Origin: an uncultured PS1 clade bacterium
GTDB lineage: Bacteria > Pseudomonadota > Alphaproteobacteria > MED-G09
DNA length: 64,000 bases
Assembly: GCA_902537725.1 (NCBI GenBank)
Contig: CACBCD010000004.1
Span: 1 to 64,000, forward strand
Direction: 5' to 3'
The translations under genes and the position numbers were made by a program. Positions 1-10,119 of the stretch are shown here, piece by piece. How positions within the stretch are numbered: position 1 is the first letter of the stretch; each line of letters opens with the position of its first letter. The notes beneath the pieces were generated by a model, which was not told the DNA's origin, did not search any database, and saw only the letters and a list, made by a program, of their open reading frames with translations.

Positions 1-73
1 AGAAGTTGGTGAAGTTACAAAAATAATTTTAAACAAAGATCTAAATTTTAATTAGATTTAGGAAATATTTAAA

Positions 74-1105
74 TTGAATGATAATGAATTTACTAATTGG
101 GATGATTATTGGTTAATTAATTTTGAACGCCTAAATATCTTTTTTGAATATTTATATTCAATAAAAGGATTAAGTAGCAATTCTATAACATCATACAAAG
201 ATGATTTTAAAAACATCTGCTTATATGTTTGGGATAAAAATTGGTTTATTGAAAATATTGGTATTAAAAAAAAATTGGATTACTCGAAAATTAATTCAAG
301 AAAAAGTATAACTGATAAGCTATTTATTGAAAATTTTACTCATAAAATAATATCAGAATATTTTTTTGAACTTAAGAAAAAAGGTTTTAAGGAATCAACA
401 ATTAATCGTCGTTACTCTTCTTTAAATCAGTTCTTTAGTTTTGAGATTAATGAATCAAGATTAAAAGAGAACCCCCTAGATAGAATTGATAGGATTCCAT
501 TAAAAAGAGTTCTACCCGATGTTTTATCTGAGGAAGAGGTTGAAGAAATCCTAAAGTATGTAAGAAATTCAATAAATATTGGTTCTGAGAGCAAGAAAAA
601 GAAATCTCTGCGAACAGCATGTTTAGTTGAGGTTCTTTACGCCACTGGCATGAGGGTCAGTGAGTTGATAAATTTAAAATTATCTGATTTGCGTTTAAGT
701 CGGAGGATTTTAAATGTAATAGGAAAGGGAAATAAGCAGCGAATTATCCCAATTACATTAAGAGCTCATGATATCATTATAAAGTGGATGAATTATATCC
801 CTGAAAATTCAATATATCTTTTTCCGTCTTATGGAATTAATGGACATATAACGAGAGATGCAGTTAATAAATTATTAGCCGATATCTCTCTAAATACTGA
901 TATTGACAGAAAGAGATTAACTCCGCATAAATTACGCCATGCATTCGCTACTCATATAATGAATAGAGGTGCTGATTTAAGGGTAGTGCAAGAATTATTG
1001 GGCCATTCAAGTATTTCAACAACAGAAATATATACTCATATTCTTGATACAAGACTGATTGATTTATTAAAGAAATCACACCCTCTGTCAAAAGATGGTA
1101 TATAA
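74..1105 (+). CDS. xerD: Tyrosine recombinase XerC/XerD-like
   Basis: TTG start with GGAAA upstream; C-terminal motifs 'YATGMRVSEL', 'HKLRHAFATHIMNRGADLRVVQELLGHSSISTTEIYTHI' typical of Xer tyrosine recombinases. Confidence 0.93.
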   Translation: MNDNEFTNWDDYWLINFERLNIFFEYLYSIKGLSSNSITSYKDDFKNICLYVWDKNWFIENIGIKKKLDYSKINSRKSITDKLFIENFTHKIISEYFFELKKKGFKESTINRRYSSLNQFFSFEINESRLKENPLDRIDRIPLKRVLPDVLSEEEVEEILKYVRNSINIGSESKKKKSLRTACLVEVLYATGMRVSELINLKLSDLRLSRRILNVIGKGNKQRIIPITLRAHDIIIKWMNYIPENSIYLFPSYGINGHITRDAVNKLLADISLNTDIDRKRLTPHKLRHAFATHIMNRGADLRVVQELLGHSSISTTEIYTHILDTRLIDLLKKSHPLSKDGI

Positions 1106-1135
1106 AATATTATGATTTATTAGGTAGTAACTAAA

Positions 1136-2098
1136 ATGGTAAATTATTTGAGTTTTGAAAAACCTTTATCAGTAATAGAAGGTAAAATAAGAGAGCTTAA
1201 TGAATTAAATCTTCAGGATGATAAAGGTAAGTCCTATGTTGAAGAAATCAATAAGCTTGAGGTTAAAGCTCAAGAAACCCTTGAGTCCCTGTATAAAGAT
1301 TTAAATACTTGGGAAAAAACGCAAGTTGCGAGACATCCTGAACGACCTCATTTCCTAGATTATTCTGATGGTTTAGTAAGAGATTTTGTTCAATTATCTG
1401 GTGATAGAGTTTTTGGTGAGGATAGTGCTATCATTGGTGGAATAGGTAAACTTGATAATATTTCTGTTATGCTAATAGGTCATGAAAAAGGTTATGACAC
1501 AGAAACTAGGATAAAACATAATTTTGGTATGGCTCATCCCGAGGGTTATAGAAAATCAATTAGACTTATGAATATTGCAGAAAGATTTAATTTACCTGTA
1601 ATTACTTTTGTTGATACTCCGGGGGCTTATCCTGGTATTGGAGCCGAGGAGAGAGGTCAGTCAGAGGCAATAGCTCGTTCCACTGACAGAACTTTATCGT
1701 TGGGTGTACCAGTAATATCAATCATTATTGGAGAAGGTGGTTCTGGAGGAGCAATAGCAATTGCAGCCGCAAATAAAGTACTAATGTTAGAGCATTCAAT
1801 TTATACTGTTGCTTCACCTGAGGCTTCAGCATCAATCCTTTGGAGAAGTTCAGATGAATCTAAAGTATCAGCCATTGCATCAGAAATGAAAATTACCTCT
1901 GATGATTTAAAAAAATTAGGTGTGATTGATCAAATAATTGATGAACCTATTGGAGGAGCTCACAGAGAGAGAACACAAATAGTTACTCAAACAAAAATAG
2001 CTATATTAGACAACCTAAAAGACTTGAGTGCGTTAAATTCAAAAGAATTAATTCAACAAAGGAGAGAAAAATTCTTAAAGATTGGACGAAATATTTAA
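1136..2098 (+). CDS. accA: Acetyl-CoA carboxylase carboxyltransferase subunit alpha
   Basis: 320 aa; 'FVDTPGAYPGIGAEERGQSEAIARS', 'GEGGSGGAIAI' typical of AccA. Confidence 0.96.
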   Translation: MVNYLSFEKPLSVIEGKIRELNELNLQDDKGKSYVEEINKLEVKAQETLESLYKDLNTWEKTQVARHPERPHFLDYSDGLVRDFVQLSGDRVFGEDSAIIGGIGKLDNISVMLIGHEKGYDTETRIKHNFGMAHPEGYRKSIRLMNIAERFNLPVITFVDTPGAYPGIGAEERGQSEAIARSTDRTLSLGVPVISIIIGEGGSGGAIAIAAANKVLMLEHSIYTVASPEASASILWRSSDESKVSAIASEMKITSDDLKKLGVIDQIIDEPIGGAHRERTQIVTQTKIAILDNLKDLSALNSKELIQQRREKFLKIGRNI

Positions 2099-3396
2099 GC
2101 TAATCTTCCGTGACAATTTTTATATTTCTTTCCAGAACCGCATGGGCACTTTTCATTTCTTCCAATTTTTCCCCAAGTTTTAGGATCATTTCGATCAAAT
2201 TCAATATTAATTCTCTTTTCTTTTAACTTTGGATGATTTCTATCAATAGACTCATTGCTATTTTGTTCTAATTTTTTGATTGCTTCCTGAGAAACCATTT
2301 TTATATGAAATAATGTTCTTGTTGTATCTTCTCTAAATTTATTAAGGAGTGTTTCAAAAAGTAAAAACGATTCAGATTTGTATTCATTTAAGGGGTCTCT
2401 TTGGCCATATCCTCTTATTCCTACTATTTGTCTTAAATCTTCAAGCTGGCTAAGATGATCAGTCCAGTTTTGATCTATAACCTGCATTAATATTGATTTT
2501 TCAAGGCTTGGAGTTATTTCCTTACCAAAACGTTCAACTTTTTCTTCATATTTATTATCAAAAAAATCATTTAACTTTTTTTCCAATATCTCTTCATCTA
2601 TTTCTGGATCTTTAATCCATTTTTCTATTGGCGAGCTATCATTAAAAATTCTTTTAAGCTCTTTTTGAATTGTTTCAATATCCCAGTCATCTATAAATGA
2701 TTTCTCTGGAATATTTTCTTGAATTATATCAAGAATTAAATCATGTCTCATTTCACGAATGGTTTCACTGACATCACTTTTTTGGAGTAGATCTAATCTT
2801 TGCTCAAAGATAACTTTTCTTTGATCATTCATAACATTATCAAACTTAAGAAGGGTTTTTCTTATTTCAAAATTTCTAGATTCTACTTTTTTTTGCGCCC
2901 TCTCAAGAGCAGTATTGATCCATGGATGTACTATAGACTCGCCTTCTTCAAGACCAAGTTTTTTTAAAACCATATCTAATCTATCTGAACCAAAAATTCT
3001 CATTAAGTCATCATCAAGACTTAAATAAAATTTTGATTTTCCTGGATCACCTTGTCTACCAGACCTTCCTCTTAGCTGGTTGTCTACCCTTCGACTTTCA
3101 TGTCTTTCAGTTCCAATAACAAATAAACCACCTGAGTTTAATGATTTATCTTTTTCCTCTTCACTTCCATTGCTTCCACCTAATTGAATATCAGTTCCAC
3201 GACCAGCCATATTTGTTGCAATTGTAACGCTTCCATATTTTCCTGCATCAGCAATGATTTCAGACTCTTTCTCATGATATTTTGCATTTAGGACATTATG
3301 TTTAATTTTCTTATTTTTTAATAACTTTGATAAATATTCGGACTTTTCAATACTGGTTGTACCTACTAAAACAGGTTGTCCTTTTTTTATTAGCAT
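2095..3396 (-). CDS. secA: SecA preprotein translocase ATPase, C-terminal part (frame-disrupted relative to 3347..4696)
   Basis: '[18 protein letters not shown]', '[12 protein letters not shown]', '[13 protein letters not shown]', C-terminal zinc motif '[19 protein letters not shown]'. Confidence 0.93.
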   Translation of the reverse strand: MLIKKGQPVLVGTTSIEKSEYLSKLLKNKKIKHNVLNAKYHEKESEIIADAGKYGSVTIATNMAGRGTDIQLGGSNGSEEEKDKSLNSGGLFVIGTERHESRRVDNQLRGRSGRQGDPGKSKFYLSLDDDLMRIFGSDRLDMVLKKLGLEEGESIVHPWINTALERAQKKVESRNFEIRKTLLKFDNVMNDQRKVIFEQRLDLLQKSDVSETIREMRHDLILDIIQENIPEKSFIDDWDIETIQKELKRIFNDSSPIEKWIKDPEIDEEILEKKLNDFFDNKYEEKVERFGKEITPSLEKSILMQVIDQNWTDHLSQLEDLRQIVGIRGYGQRDPLNEYKSESFLLFETLLNKFREDTTRTLFHIKMVSQEAIKKLEQNSNESIDRNHPKLKEKRINIEFDRNDPKTWGKIGRNEKCPCGSGKKYKNCHGRLA

Positions 3397-4696
3397 TGAC
3401 TATTGAATCCAGAATTGCGTCATATTTTTCTAAAGAGGTTCTATAAATTTCATCATCTAAATCTTTTCTAGAAATACTAATATTTGAAGGTATTGCAATA
3501 ACATCAAGATTGTATATATCCATAAACTCTTCTGCTTCAGTACTGGCTGTTCCTGTCATACCAGATAATTTTTCATATAATCTGAAATAGTTTTGAAAAG
3601 TTATAGATGCCATAGTTCTGTTTTCTGGCTGGATTGCAACTCTCTCTTTCGCTTCAAGCGCTTGATGAAGACCATCAGAAAATCTTCTTCCCTCCATCAT
3701 TCTTCCAGTAAATTCGTCAATAATAATTACTTGATTATCTTTAACTAAATAATCTGTATCTTTATTAAATATTTTGTGGGCTTTTAAAGCTTGATTAATA
3801 TGATGTATAAGATTCACATTCTCCATATCATAAACACTAGAATTGTCTTTCATAAGACCAAGCCCAGGAAGAATTTTATCTAGAAAATCATTCCCTTCAT
3901 CGCTTAACATTACATTTTTGGACTTTTCATCAATTTCATAGTGATTATCTTCAATTTTAGGAATTACTCTATTAATTTTATTATAAAGTTCAGTTTTATC
4001 CTCTACTTGCCCAGATATTATAAGAGGAGTTCTGGCTTCATCTATTAAAATAGAGTCAACTTCATCAACAATTGCAAAATAGTGGCCTCTTTGAGATAAT
4101 TGATCCACATTGTATTTCATGTTATCCCTAAGGTAATCAAAACCAAATTCATTATTAGTTCCGTAAGTAATATCGGCTTGATATGCAGCCTTTTTATCAT
4201 CTTCATTTAACTCAGATGTGACAGTACCTACTGTCATTCCAAGAAAATTATATATTTGGCCCATCCACTCAGCATCTCTTTTTGCTAGATATTCATTTAC
4301 TGTGATCACATGAACACCCTTGCCTGTAAGAGCGTTTAAATAAGCCGGAAGAGTTGCAACAAGGGTTTTTCCCTCACCAGTTTTCATCTCAGTAATATTA
4401 CCTTTATTTAAAACAAGCCCTCCTAAAATTTGTACATCATAATGTCTTTGTCCAAGAGTCCTTTTCGCTGCTTCCCTGACAATCGCAAAGGCATCATTGG
4501 TAATATCTTCTATTTTAGTTTTGTCTTTTAATAGTTCTTTAAATTCAAAGGTTTTATCTTTTAGTTCTTCATCAGAAAATTTTTCGTACTTTTCCTCTAA
4601 TTCATTAATTGCATGAACCTGATCTTTGTATTTTTTTAATTTTCTCTCATTACTTGAGCCAAAAATACTATTTAAAATTGAATTGAGTGCTGGCAT
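3347..4696 (-). CDS. secA: SecA preprotein translocase ATPase, N-terminal part (runs out of frame at an A7 tract)
   Basis: '[20 protein letters not shown]', '[20 protein letters not shown]', 'GMTGTASTE'; the last residues '[11 protein letters not shown]' are non-SecA out-of-frame sequence. Confidence 0.93.
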   Translation of the reverse strand: MPALNSILNSIFGSSNERKLKKYKDQVHAINELEEKYEKFSDEELKDKTFEFKELLKDKTKIEDITNDAFAIVREAAKRTLGQRHYDVQILGGLVLNKGNITEMKTGEGKTLVATLPAYLNALTGKGVHVITVNEYLAKRDAEWMGQIYNFLGMTVGTVTSELNEDDKKAAYQADITYGTNNEFGFDYLRDNMKYNVDQLSQRGHYFAIVDEVDSILIDEARTPLIISGQVEDKTELYNKINRVIPKIEDNHYEIDEKSKNVMLSDEGNDFLDKILPGLGLMKDNSSVYDMENVNLIHHINQALKAHKIFNKDTDYLVKDNQVIIIDEFTGRMMEGRRFSDGLHQALEAKERVAIQPENRTMASITFQNYFRLYEKLSGMTGTASTEAEEFMDIYNLDVIAIPSNISISRKDLDDEIYRTSLEKYDAILDSIVNANKKRTTCFSRYNQY

Positions 4697-4845
4697 AAAA
4701 CTTTATTTCCATTATTTTTTTTAATAATAATATACTCATTTAGGAAGAGCATATAGAGTTGTCAACTATAGTAAGTAAACATATTGGCATACAATAATAT
4801 ATAGATTATTACCTTTAATATGATTTTTAATTTAATAGGAACAAA

Positions 4846-6087
4846 ATGATTAAGAAAATATCACCGCTTGCACCTGAAAATTTTCCTAAGTTACCTTATG
4901 TAAAAGGTGTTTTAATAGGTACAGCAAAATCGGGAACAAAATATAAGGGCAGAAGAGATATTTTTACTGCTATTTTTGAAAAGGGAACAGCTGTAGCTGG
5001 TGCATTTACTCAATCTGATATCAAAGCTGAGCCAGTTGAATTTTGCAGAAAAAATATCATTGACGGATCAGCTAGAGTCCTTGTTGTTAATGCTGGCTTT
5101 GCTAATGCTTTTACAGGTAAGAAGGGTAAAAAAATCAATAAATCAATTTCTTCAAATATAAAAAAAATTATTAAATGTAGAGAAAAAGATATTTTTATTT
5201 GTTCTACAGGTGTTATTGGTGAAAATATTCCTTTAAGACCAACAAACAAAGCCATTTCACTCTCCTTAAAGACAGAAGAAAATAAATGGGAAAATGCTGC
5301 AAAATCAATTATGACAACTGATACTTTTGCTAAGGCAGCAGGAAAGAAGATTATTATAGATGATAAAGAAATATCTTTAGTTGGAATAGCCAAGGGTTCT
5401 GGAATGATATCACCAAATATGGCAACAATGTTAGCTTTTATCTTTACAGATGCTCTAATTGATAAAACAGTTCTTCAAACACTTCTAAATATTGAATTAA
5501 GAAATAGTTTTAATGCAATTACTGTTGATGGAGATACCTCCACTAACGATACAGTTTTAGCGTTTGCAACTGGAAAAGCCATGGACGGTAAAAATGAAAA
5601 AATAATTTCAAGAACTAGTGATCCAAGATTAAAAAAGTTTAGAGAGGCTTTTTCTGAAATAATGCACGATCTTGCAATTCAAATTATTAGAGACGGTGAA
5701 GGTGCAAGCAAACTTATTCAAATAAAAGTTTCTGGTGCAGAAAATACCTCATCAGCAAAAAAGATAGCAAGGTCTATTGCAGATTCTCCTTTAGTGAAAA
5801 CTGCAGTTGGTGCCTCTGATCCTAATTGGGGAAGAATTATAATGGCTATAGGAAAAGCAAAAGAAAAAATAAATGCAAAGAAAATTAATTTAAGAATAGG
5901 TAGTAATACCGTCATAAAAAATGGTGAGGTTTCAAGATCGTATTCAGAGGTAAGAACTAAAAAATATATGAGTGGTAAGGATATTTTATTAGATATAAAT
6001 CTTGGTCTAGGTTCTGGTTTTTCTCAAATTTGGACCTGTGATTTAACTGAGGGTTATATCAAAATTAATGCGGATTATAGAAGTTAA
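4846..6087 (+). CDS. argJ: Bifunctional glutamate N-acetyltransferase / amino-acid acetyltransferase ArgJ
   Basis: 413 aa; 'GSGMISPNMATMLAFIFTDA', 'NSFNAITVDGDTSTNDT' (ArgJ self-cleavage region). Confidence 0.96.
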   Translation: MIKKISPLAPENFPKLPYVKGVLIGTAKSGTKYKGRRDIFTAIFEKGTAVAGAFTQSDIKAEPVEFCRKNIIDGSARVLVVNAGFANAFTGKKGKKINKSISSNIKKIIKCREKDIFICSTGVIGENIPLRPTNKAISLSLKTEENKWENAAKSIMTTDTFAKAAGKKIIIDDKEISLVGIAKGSGMISPNMATMLAFIFTDALIDKTVLQTLLNIELRNSFNAITVDGDTSTNDTVLAFATGKAMDGKNEKIISRTSDPRLKKFREAFSEIMHDLAIQIIRDGEGASKLIQIKVSGAENTSSAKKIARSIADSPLVKTAVGASDPNWGRIIMAIGKAKEKINAKKINLRIGSNTVIKNGEVSRSYSEVRTKKYMSGKDILLDINLGLGSGFSQIWTCDLTEGYIKINADYRS

Positions 6088-6098
6088 TAAAAAATTAA

Positions 6099-6509
6099 AT
6101 GGAAAAATTACCAATAAAAATGGTTTCAGCTATAGCCTTGGTCGATATTGATAATAAAGTTTTGATTGCTCAAAGACCTAAAAATAAATTTATGGAGAGT
6201 TTCTGGGAGTTTCCTGGCGGAAAGATTGAGGAAAATGAATCTCCAGATGAATGTATTGTAAGAGAAGTCAGAGAAGAGCTTGGGGTAGATATAAGTAATT
6301 CATGCTTTTCGCCGTTAACTTTTACTACATTTGATTATGAAGATTTTTCTGTAATAATTTTCTTATATTTGAGTCGAGAATGGGAAGGCTTTATAAAAGG
6401 AAAAGAAAACCAAAATTTAAAATGGGTTCGACCAAATGAGATGTTTGAAATTAATATGCTTCCAGCAGATATACCTTTGATTTCCTTCATAAGGGATAAT
6501 GTTTCATAG
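6099..6509 (+). CDS. mutT: NUDIX hydrolase, MutT-like 8-oxo-dGTP diphosphatase
   Basis: Nudix box 'GGKIEENESPDECIVREVREELGV'. Confidence 0.9.
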   Translation: MEKLPIKMVSAIALVDIDNKVLIAQRPKNKFMESFWEFPGGKIEENESPDECIVREVREELGVDISNSCFSPLTFTTFDYEDFSVIIFLYLSREWEGFIKGKENQNLKWVRPNEMFEINMLPADIPLISFIRDNVS

Positions 6510-6565
6510 GCTTCTCTGAATTGGATTAATGGTCTAAAATAAAATTTAAAAATTAGGAATCAGTT

Positions 6566-7597
6566 ATGTTTTTCTATCCTTTGTTAAAATCTTTACTTTT
6601 TTATTTTGACGCTGAGCTTGCTCATAGAATTACAATTAATCTTCTAAAAACATATCAAATAAAGAATAGTATAGAACATCAATCACTCAAGAGTAATATA
6701 TTTGGTTTAAATTTTCCAAACCCAGTTGGCCTTGCTGCTGGATTTGATAAAAATTCTGAAGTCCCAAAAAACATTATTAATTTAGGTTTTGGTTTTTCAG
6801 AGGTTGGAACAGTTACTCCTCTACCACAAAAAGGCAATCCTAAACCAAGAGTATTTAGATTAAAAAATAATCAAGCAATTATTAATCGATTGGGTTTTAA
6901 TAATGATGGTTTTGAGATTGTAAAAAAAAGATTAAGCAAAATAGGAAAAAATAATATTGGAGTTAATATTGGAGCTAATAAAAATAGTGAAGATTTTATA
7001 AATGATTATTTGAAGGGTATAGAATTTTTTTCATCGGTAGCTTCCTATTTAACTATAAATATTTCATCACCAAATACACCTGGTTTAAGAGATCTTGAGG
7101 CTATTGAGAATTTCGGTTTACTATTAAGTGGGATTGACGAATTAAGGTCAAAATCAAAAGATATTAAATTACCTATTTTAATTAAAATATCTCCTGATAT
7201 AAATCAGGATGATTTAGAAATTTTATGTGAGAGAGTATTATCTAGTTCTGTTGATGGACTAATTATTTCTAACACTACAATTTCTAGGTATTCCATAGAT
7301 AGTTCAGAAGCGGGAGGTTTGTCAGGTCAGCCTATTTTTGACTCATCAACAAGCATGTTGAATAAGGTTTATAAATACACTGACGGAAAAATTCCTCTAA
7401 TAGGAGTTGGTGGTATTGACTCTGCAGAAAAAGCTTACAAAAAAATAAAAAATGGTGCTAGCTTAATTCAACTTTATACTGGTTTGGTTTATAAAGGACC
7501 AAAACTAATTACTGAAATAAATAAAGGTCTTATTAAGTTTATTGAAAAAGATGGATTTAATAATATTTCTGAAGCAGTGGGGGTGGAAGTTAATTAA
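6566..7597 (+). CDS. pyrD: Quinone-dependent dihydroorotate dehydrogenase
   Basis: 'NPVGLAAGFDKN', 'INISSPNTPGLRDL', 'GVGGIDSAEKAYKKIKNGASLIQLYTGLVYKGP'. Confidence 0.96.
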   Translation: MFFYPLLKSLLFYFDAELAHRITINLLKTYQIKNSIEHQSLKSNIFGLNFPNPVGLAAGFDKNSEVPKNIINLGFGFSEVGTVTPLPQKGNPKPRVFRLKNNQAIINRLGFNNDGFEIVKKRLSKIGKNNIGVNIGANKNSEDFINDYLKGIEFFSSVASYLTINISSPNTPGLRDLEAIENFGLLLSGIDELRSKSKDIKLPILIKISPDINQDDLEILCERVLSSSVDGLIISNTTISRYSIDSSEAGGLSGQPIFDSSTSMLNKVYKYTDGKIPLIGVGGIDSAEKAYKKIKNGASLIQLYTGLVYKGPKLITEINKGLIKFIEKDGFNNISEAVGVEVN

Positions 7598-7945
7598 ATG
7601 AAAGTAAAAATATATCATAACCCAAGATGCTCTAAATCACGTCAAACTCTAGAGATTCTTAATAGAAAAAACTTAGATATAGATATAGTAGAGTATTTGA
7701 AATCACCCTTGGATATTAATGAGATTTCTAATCTTTTAAAAAAACTAGGTTATACCGCAAGAGATTTACTAAGAAAAGGTGAAGATGTTTACAAAAATGA
7801 AAATCTCTCTGATAGGAGTCTTACCGAAGATTTTTTAATTGATATGATGTCAAAAAACCCAATTTTAATTGAGAGACCTATTGTTGTCTCTAACGGTAAA
7901 GCGGTTATTGGAAGACCCCCTGAAAAGGTTTTAGAGATTTTATGA
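7598..7945 (+). CDS. arsC: ArsC-family (glutaredoxin-type) arsenate reductase
   Basis: 'IYHNPRCSKSRQTLEIL', 'NPILIERPIVV' typical of the ArsC family. Confidence 0.9.
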   Translation: MKVKIYHNPRCSKSRQTLEILNRKNLDIDIVEYLKSPLDINEISNLLKKLGYTARDLLRKGEDVYKNENLSDRSLTEDFLIDMMSKNPILIERPIVVSNGKAVIGRPPEKVLEIL

Positions 7946-8547
7946 CAGTTAATAATAGTCATAATAATGGTGCTAGAGAGACAAATAAAATAAAAAATCG
8001 TCAAGCAATTATTGAGGCTGGTATTCAGACCTTCATTGCCAAAGGTGTTGCTGAAACAACTGTAAGAGATATTATACGTTCAACAGGATTAGCGTCTGGT
8101 ACTTTCTATAATTATTTTAATTCTAAGGAAGAAGTACTGGTCGCCATTTTTGACGATTTTGCAAAAGAAATTGGTAAAACTGTAAGAGATGACAGTGTTC
8201 AGCCTAAAAATTTTGAAGAATTTCTTCGAGTAAAATTAACACGTTTTTTTAAATTTGTTTCTTCTAAACCTGAAATTTTTATGATTATGAGTAATAATCA
8301 TAATTTAGTTAATACTTTTAGTATAAATACGCATCAGTTTGTTATAGAAATTGATTACCTTAAAGAAGAAATAAATGATTATATTGAGAAGGGTATATTC
8401 CCTAGTTTTGATGTCGATCTTTTCGCTTTAGTTATTCGTCCTATTACCGATTCCCTTGCGCAGGAAATGATGTCCCAAAAAAAAATTGATATTAATAAAT
8501 ATACTGAAAAATGTATTAATTTCTTAACTAGAGGCCTCGGAGTATAA
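7942..8547 (+). CDS. TetR/AcrR family transcriptional regulator
   Basis: N-terminal HTH 'RQAIIEAGIQTFIAKGVAETTVRDIIRSTGLASGTFYNYFNSKEEVL'; overlaps arsC end by 4 nt. Confidence 0.93.
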   Translation: MTVNNSHNNGARETNKIKNRQAIIEAGIQTFIAKGVAETTVRDIIRSTGLASGTFYNYFNSKEEVLVAIFDDFAKEIGKTVRDDSVQPKNFEEFLRVKLTRFFKFVSSKPEIFMIMSNNHNLVNTFSINTHQFVIEIDYLKEEINDYIEKGIFPSFDVDLFALVIRPITDSLAQEMMSQKKIDINKYTEKCINFLTRGLGV

Positions 8548-8549
8548 TT

Positions 8550-9527
8550 ATGTATCGTTCTGTTGTTGTTCATGAGTTATCTGATAATTTTTCAAATATA
8601 TCTGTTGAAACTTTTGAGAGGCAAGATCTTCAACCTGATGAGTTAAGGATAAAAGTTAAATCTGCATCAGTAAACTTTCCTGACCTATTAATGACTGCAG
8701 GTTTGTATCAGTATAAGCCTGAAGTTCCTTTTATTTTAGGAATGGAGTCTTCTGGTATTGTTATTGAAAAAGGAATAGGTGTTGAAAATTTTGAAATTAA
8801 TGATGAAGTTATTGTTAGCTCTTTTACTGGCTCTTTTTCTGAAGAGTTATGTGTTGATAAAATTAAAGTAAGGAAAAAACCTCAAGGACTTTCTTGGGAG
8901 CAAGCATCTACCTATACAGTTGCTTATTTAACCGCCTATGTTTCTTTAGTTACGAAAGGTAATTTGAGATCTGGTGAAACATTGTTAGTTCATGGCGCTG
9001 CTGGAGGAGTTGGTCTTGCTGCTGTGGATATTGGCAGGTTTATTGGTGCAAAAGTTATAGCTGTTGCCTCAACTCAAGAAAAAAGAGACTTTCTTTTATC
9101 TTATGGCGCCAATTTTGCAATATCACCAGAGAAAGGTTTTAAGGATTATGTTAAGGAGCTAACTAATAATAAAGGTGCCGATGTAATTTACGACCCTGTT
9201 GGTGGTGATGTTTTTGATGAGTCAATAAGGTGTATAGCCTGGAATGGAAGACTTCTTGTTATTGGTTTTGCTTCGGGAAGAATACCATCAGTTCCGGCTA
9301 ATATGCCATTAATTAAGGGCTTTTCAGTTATTGGTGTAAGAGCAGGTGAGTATGGTAGAAGAAGCCCTGAGGAAGGTAAAAAACATTTCGAGGAAATAGA
9401 TAAACTCATAAGCAATGGATCTCTCAATCCCCATATCCATAAAATATACTCTCTTGATGGAACTATTGAGGCTTTAAAAGAGTTAGACGAAAGACGTGTT
9501 ATTGGTAAAGTTTGTATAAATCCATAA
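8550..9527 (+). CDS. NADPH:quinone oxidoreductase-like MDR-family reductase
   Basis: 'LVHGAAGGVGLAAVDIGRFIGAKVIAVAS' nucleotide-binding motif; MDR-type N-terminus. Confidence 0.9.
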   Translation: MYRSVVVHELSDNFSNISVETFERQDLQPDELRIKVKSASVNFPDLLMTAGLYQYKPEVPFILGMESSGIVIEKGIGVENFEINDEVIVSSFTGSFSEELCVDKIKVRKKPQGLSWEQASTYTVAYLTAYVSLVTKGNLRSGETLLVHGAAGGVGLAAVDIGRFIGAKVIAVASTQEKRDFLLSYGANFAISPEKGFKDYVKELTNNKGADVIYDPVGGDVFDESIRCIAWNGRLLVIGFASGRIPSVPANMPLIKGFSVIGVRAGEYGRRSPEEGKKHFEEIDKLISNGSLNPHIHKIYSLDGTIEALKELDERRVIGKVCINP

Positions 9528-9533
9528 ATTTTA

Positions 9534-9559
9534 TTTTGAATAGTGTACATTATTCAAAA
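9534..9559. promoter_or_regulatory. 26-bp near-perfect palindrome upstream of umuDC; candidate operator (LexA/SOS?)
   Basis: TTTTGAATAGTGTACATTATTCAAAA: 12 of 13 complementary pairs, no loop, ~42 bp upstream of the umuD start. Confidence 0.5.
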
Positions 9560-9601
9560 AATACTCTATTAATATATATAAAGTTTAAGGAGTAATATCT
9601 C

Positions 9602-10117
9602 ATGCCAAGAGGCGGAATACGTATCGGTGCTGGTAGACCAAAGGGTCAAGGAAAGTTTGGTGAAAAAACAAAACCCATAAGAATACCATTGAGCATGGTA
9701 GATAATGTACTTAGCTTTATAAAAAATAATGATCTTTCTTTGCCTATTTATAGTAATAAGGTAACAGCCGGGTTTCCTTCACCTGCAGATGATCATATCG
9801 AAGGAAAGCTTGATCTAAATACTCATCTGATTAAACACCCTTCAGCTACTTTTTTTGTTAAGGCAACAGGAGATTCAATGATAGGAGCAGGTATTCATGA
9901 AGGTGATATTTTGGTTGTTGATAGAAGTTTAGAGCCTCGTAATGGTAAAATTATTATTGCAGCAGTTGATGGTAGCTTAACAGTCAAAAGACTGGTGAAA
10001 AAAGGAAAAAATGCGATGCTTTCTCCTGAAAATAGCAAATATAAGCCAATTAAATTAACAGAAAATAACGATATAATTATTTGGGGTGTCGTCACTAATG
10101 TAATTCATAAAGTTTAG
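9602..10117 (+). CDS. umuD: UmuD-like S24 autoprotease (Pol V accessory subunit) with basic N-terminal extension
   Basis: 'AGFPSPADDHIEGKLDLNTHLIKHPSATFFVKATGDSMIGAGIHEGDILVVDRS' matches UmuD; Ala-Gly cleavage site; catalytic Ser in 'GDSMI' and Lys in 'TVKRL'. Confidence 0.94.
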   Translation: MPRGGIRIGAGRPKGQGKFGEKTKPIRIPLSMVDNVLSFIKNNDLSLPIYSNKVTAGFPSPADDHIEGKLDLNTHLIKHPSATFFVKATGDSMIGAGIHEGDILVVDRSLEPRNGKIIIAAVDGSLTVKRLVKKGKNAMLSPENSKYKPIKLTENNDIIIWGVVTNVIHKV

Positions 10118-10119
10118 TT

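Noticed and set aside
2-55. C-terminal fragment 'EVGEVTKIILNKDLNFN*' of an upstream gene
   Set aside because: Probably a real CDS end, but 17 residues are too few to identify it.
5010-5393. Minus-strand ORF inside argJ (also 5718..5915)
   Set aside because: Antisense to a confidently identified gene, low-complexity hydrophobic composition, no domain features.
9188-9550. 120-aa minus-strand ORF inside the MDR reductase gene
   Set aside because: Antisense shadow ORF with no recognisable motif.
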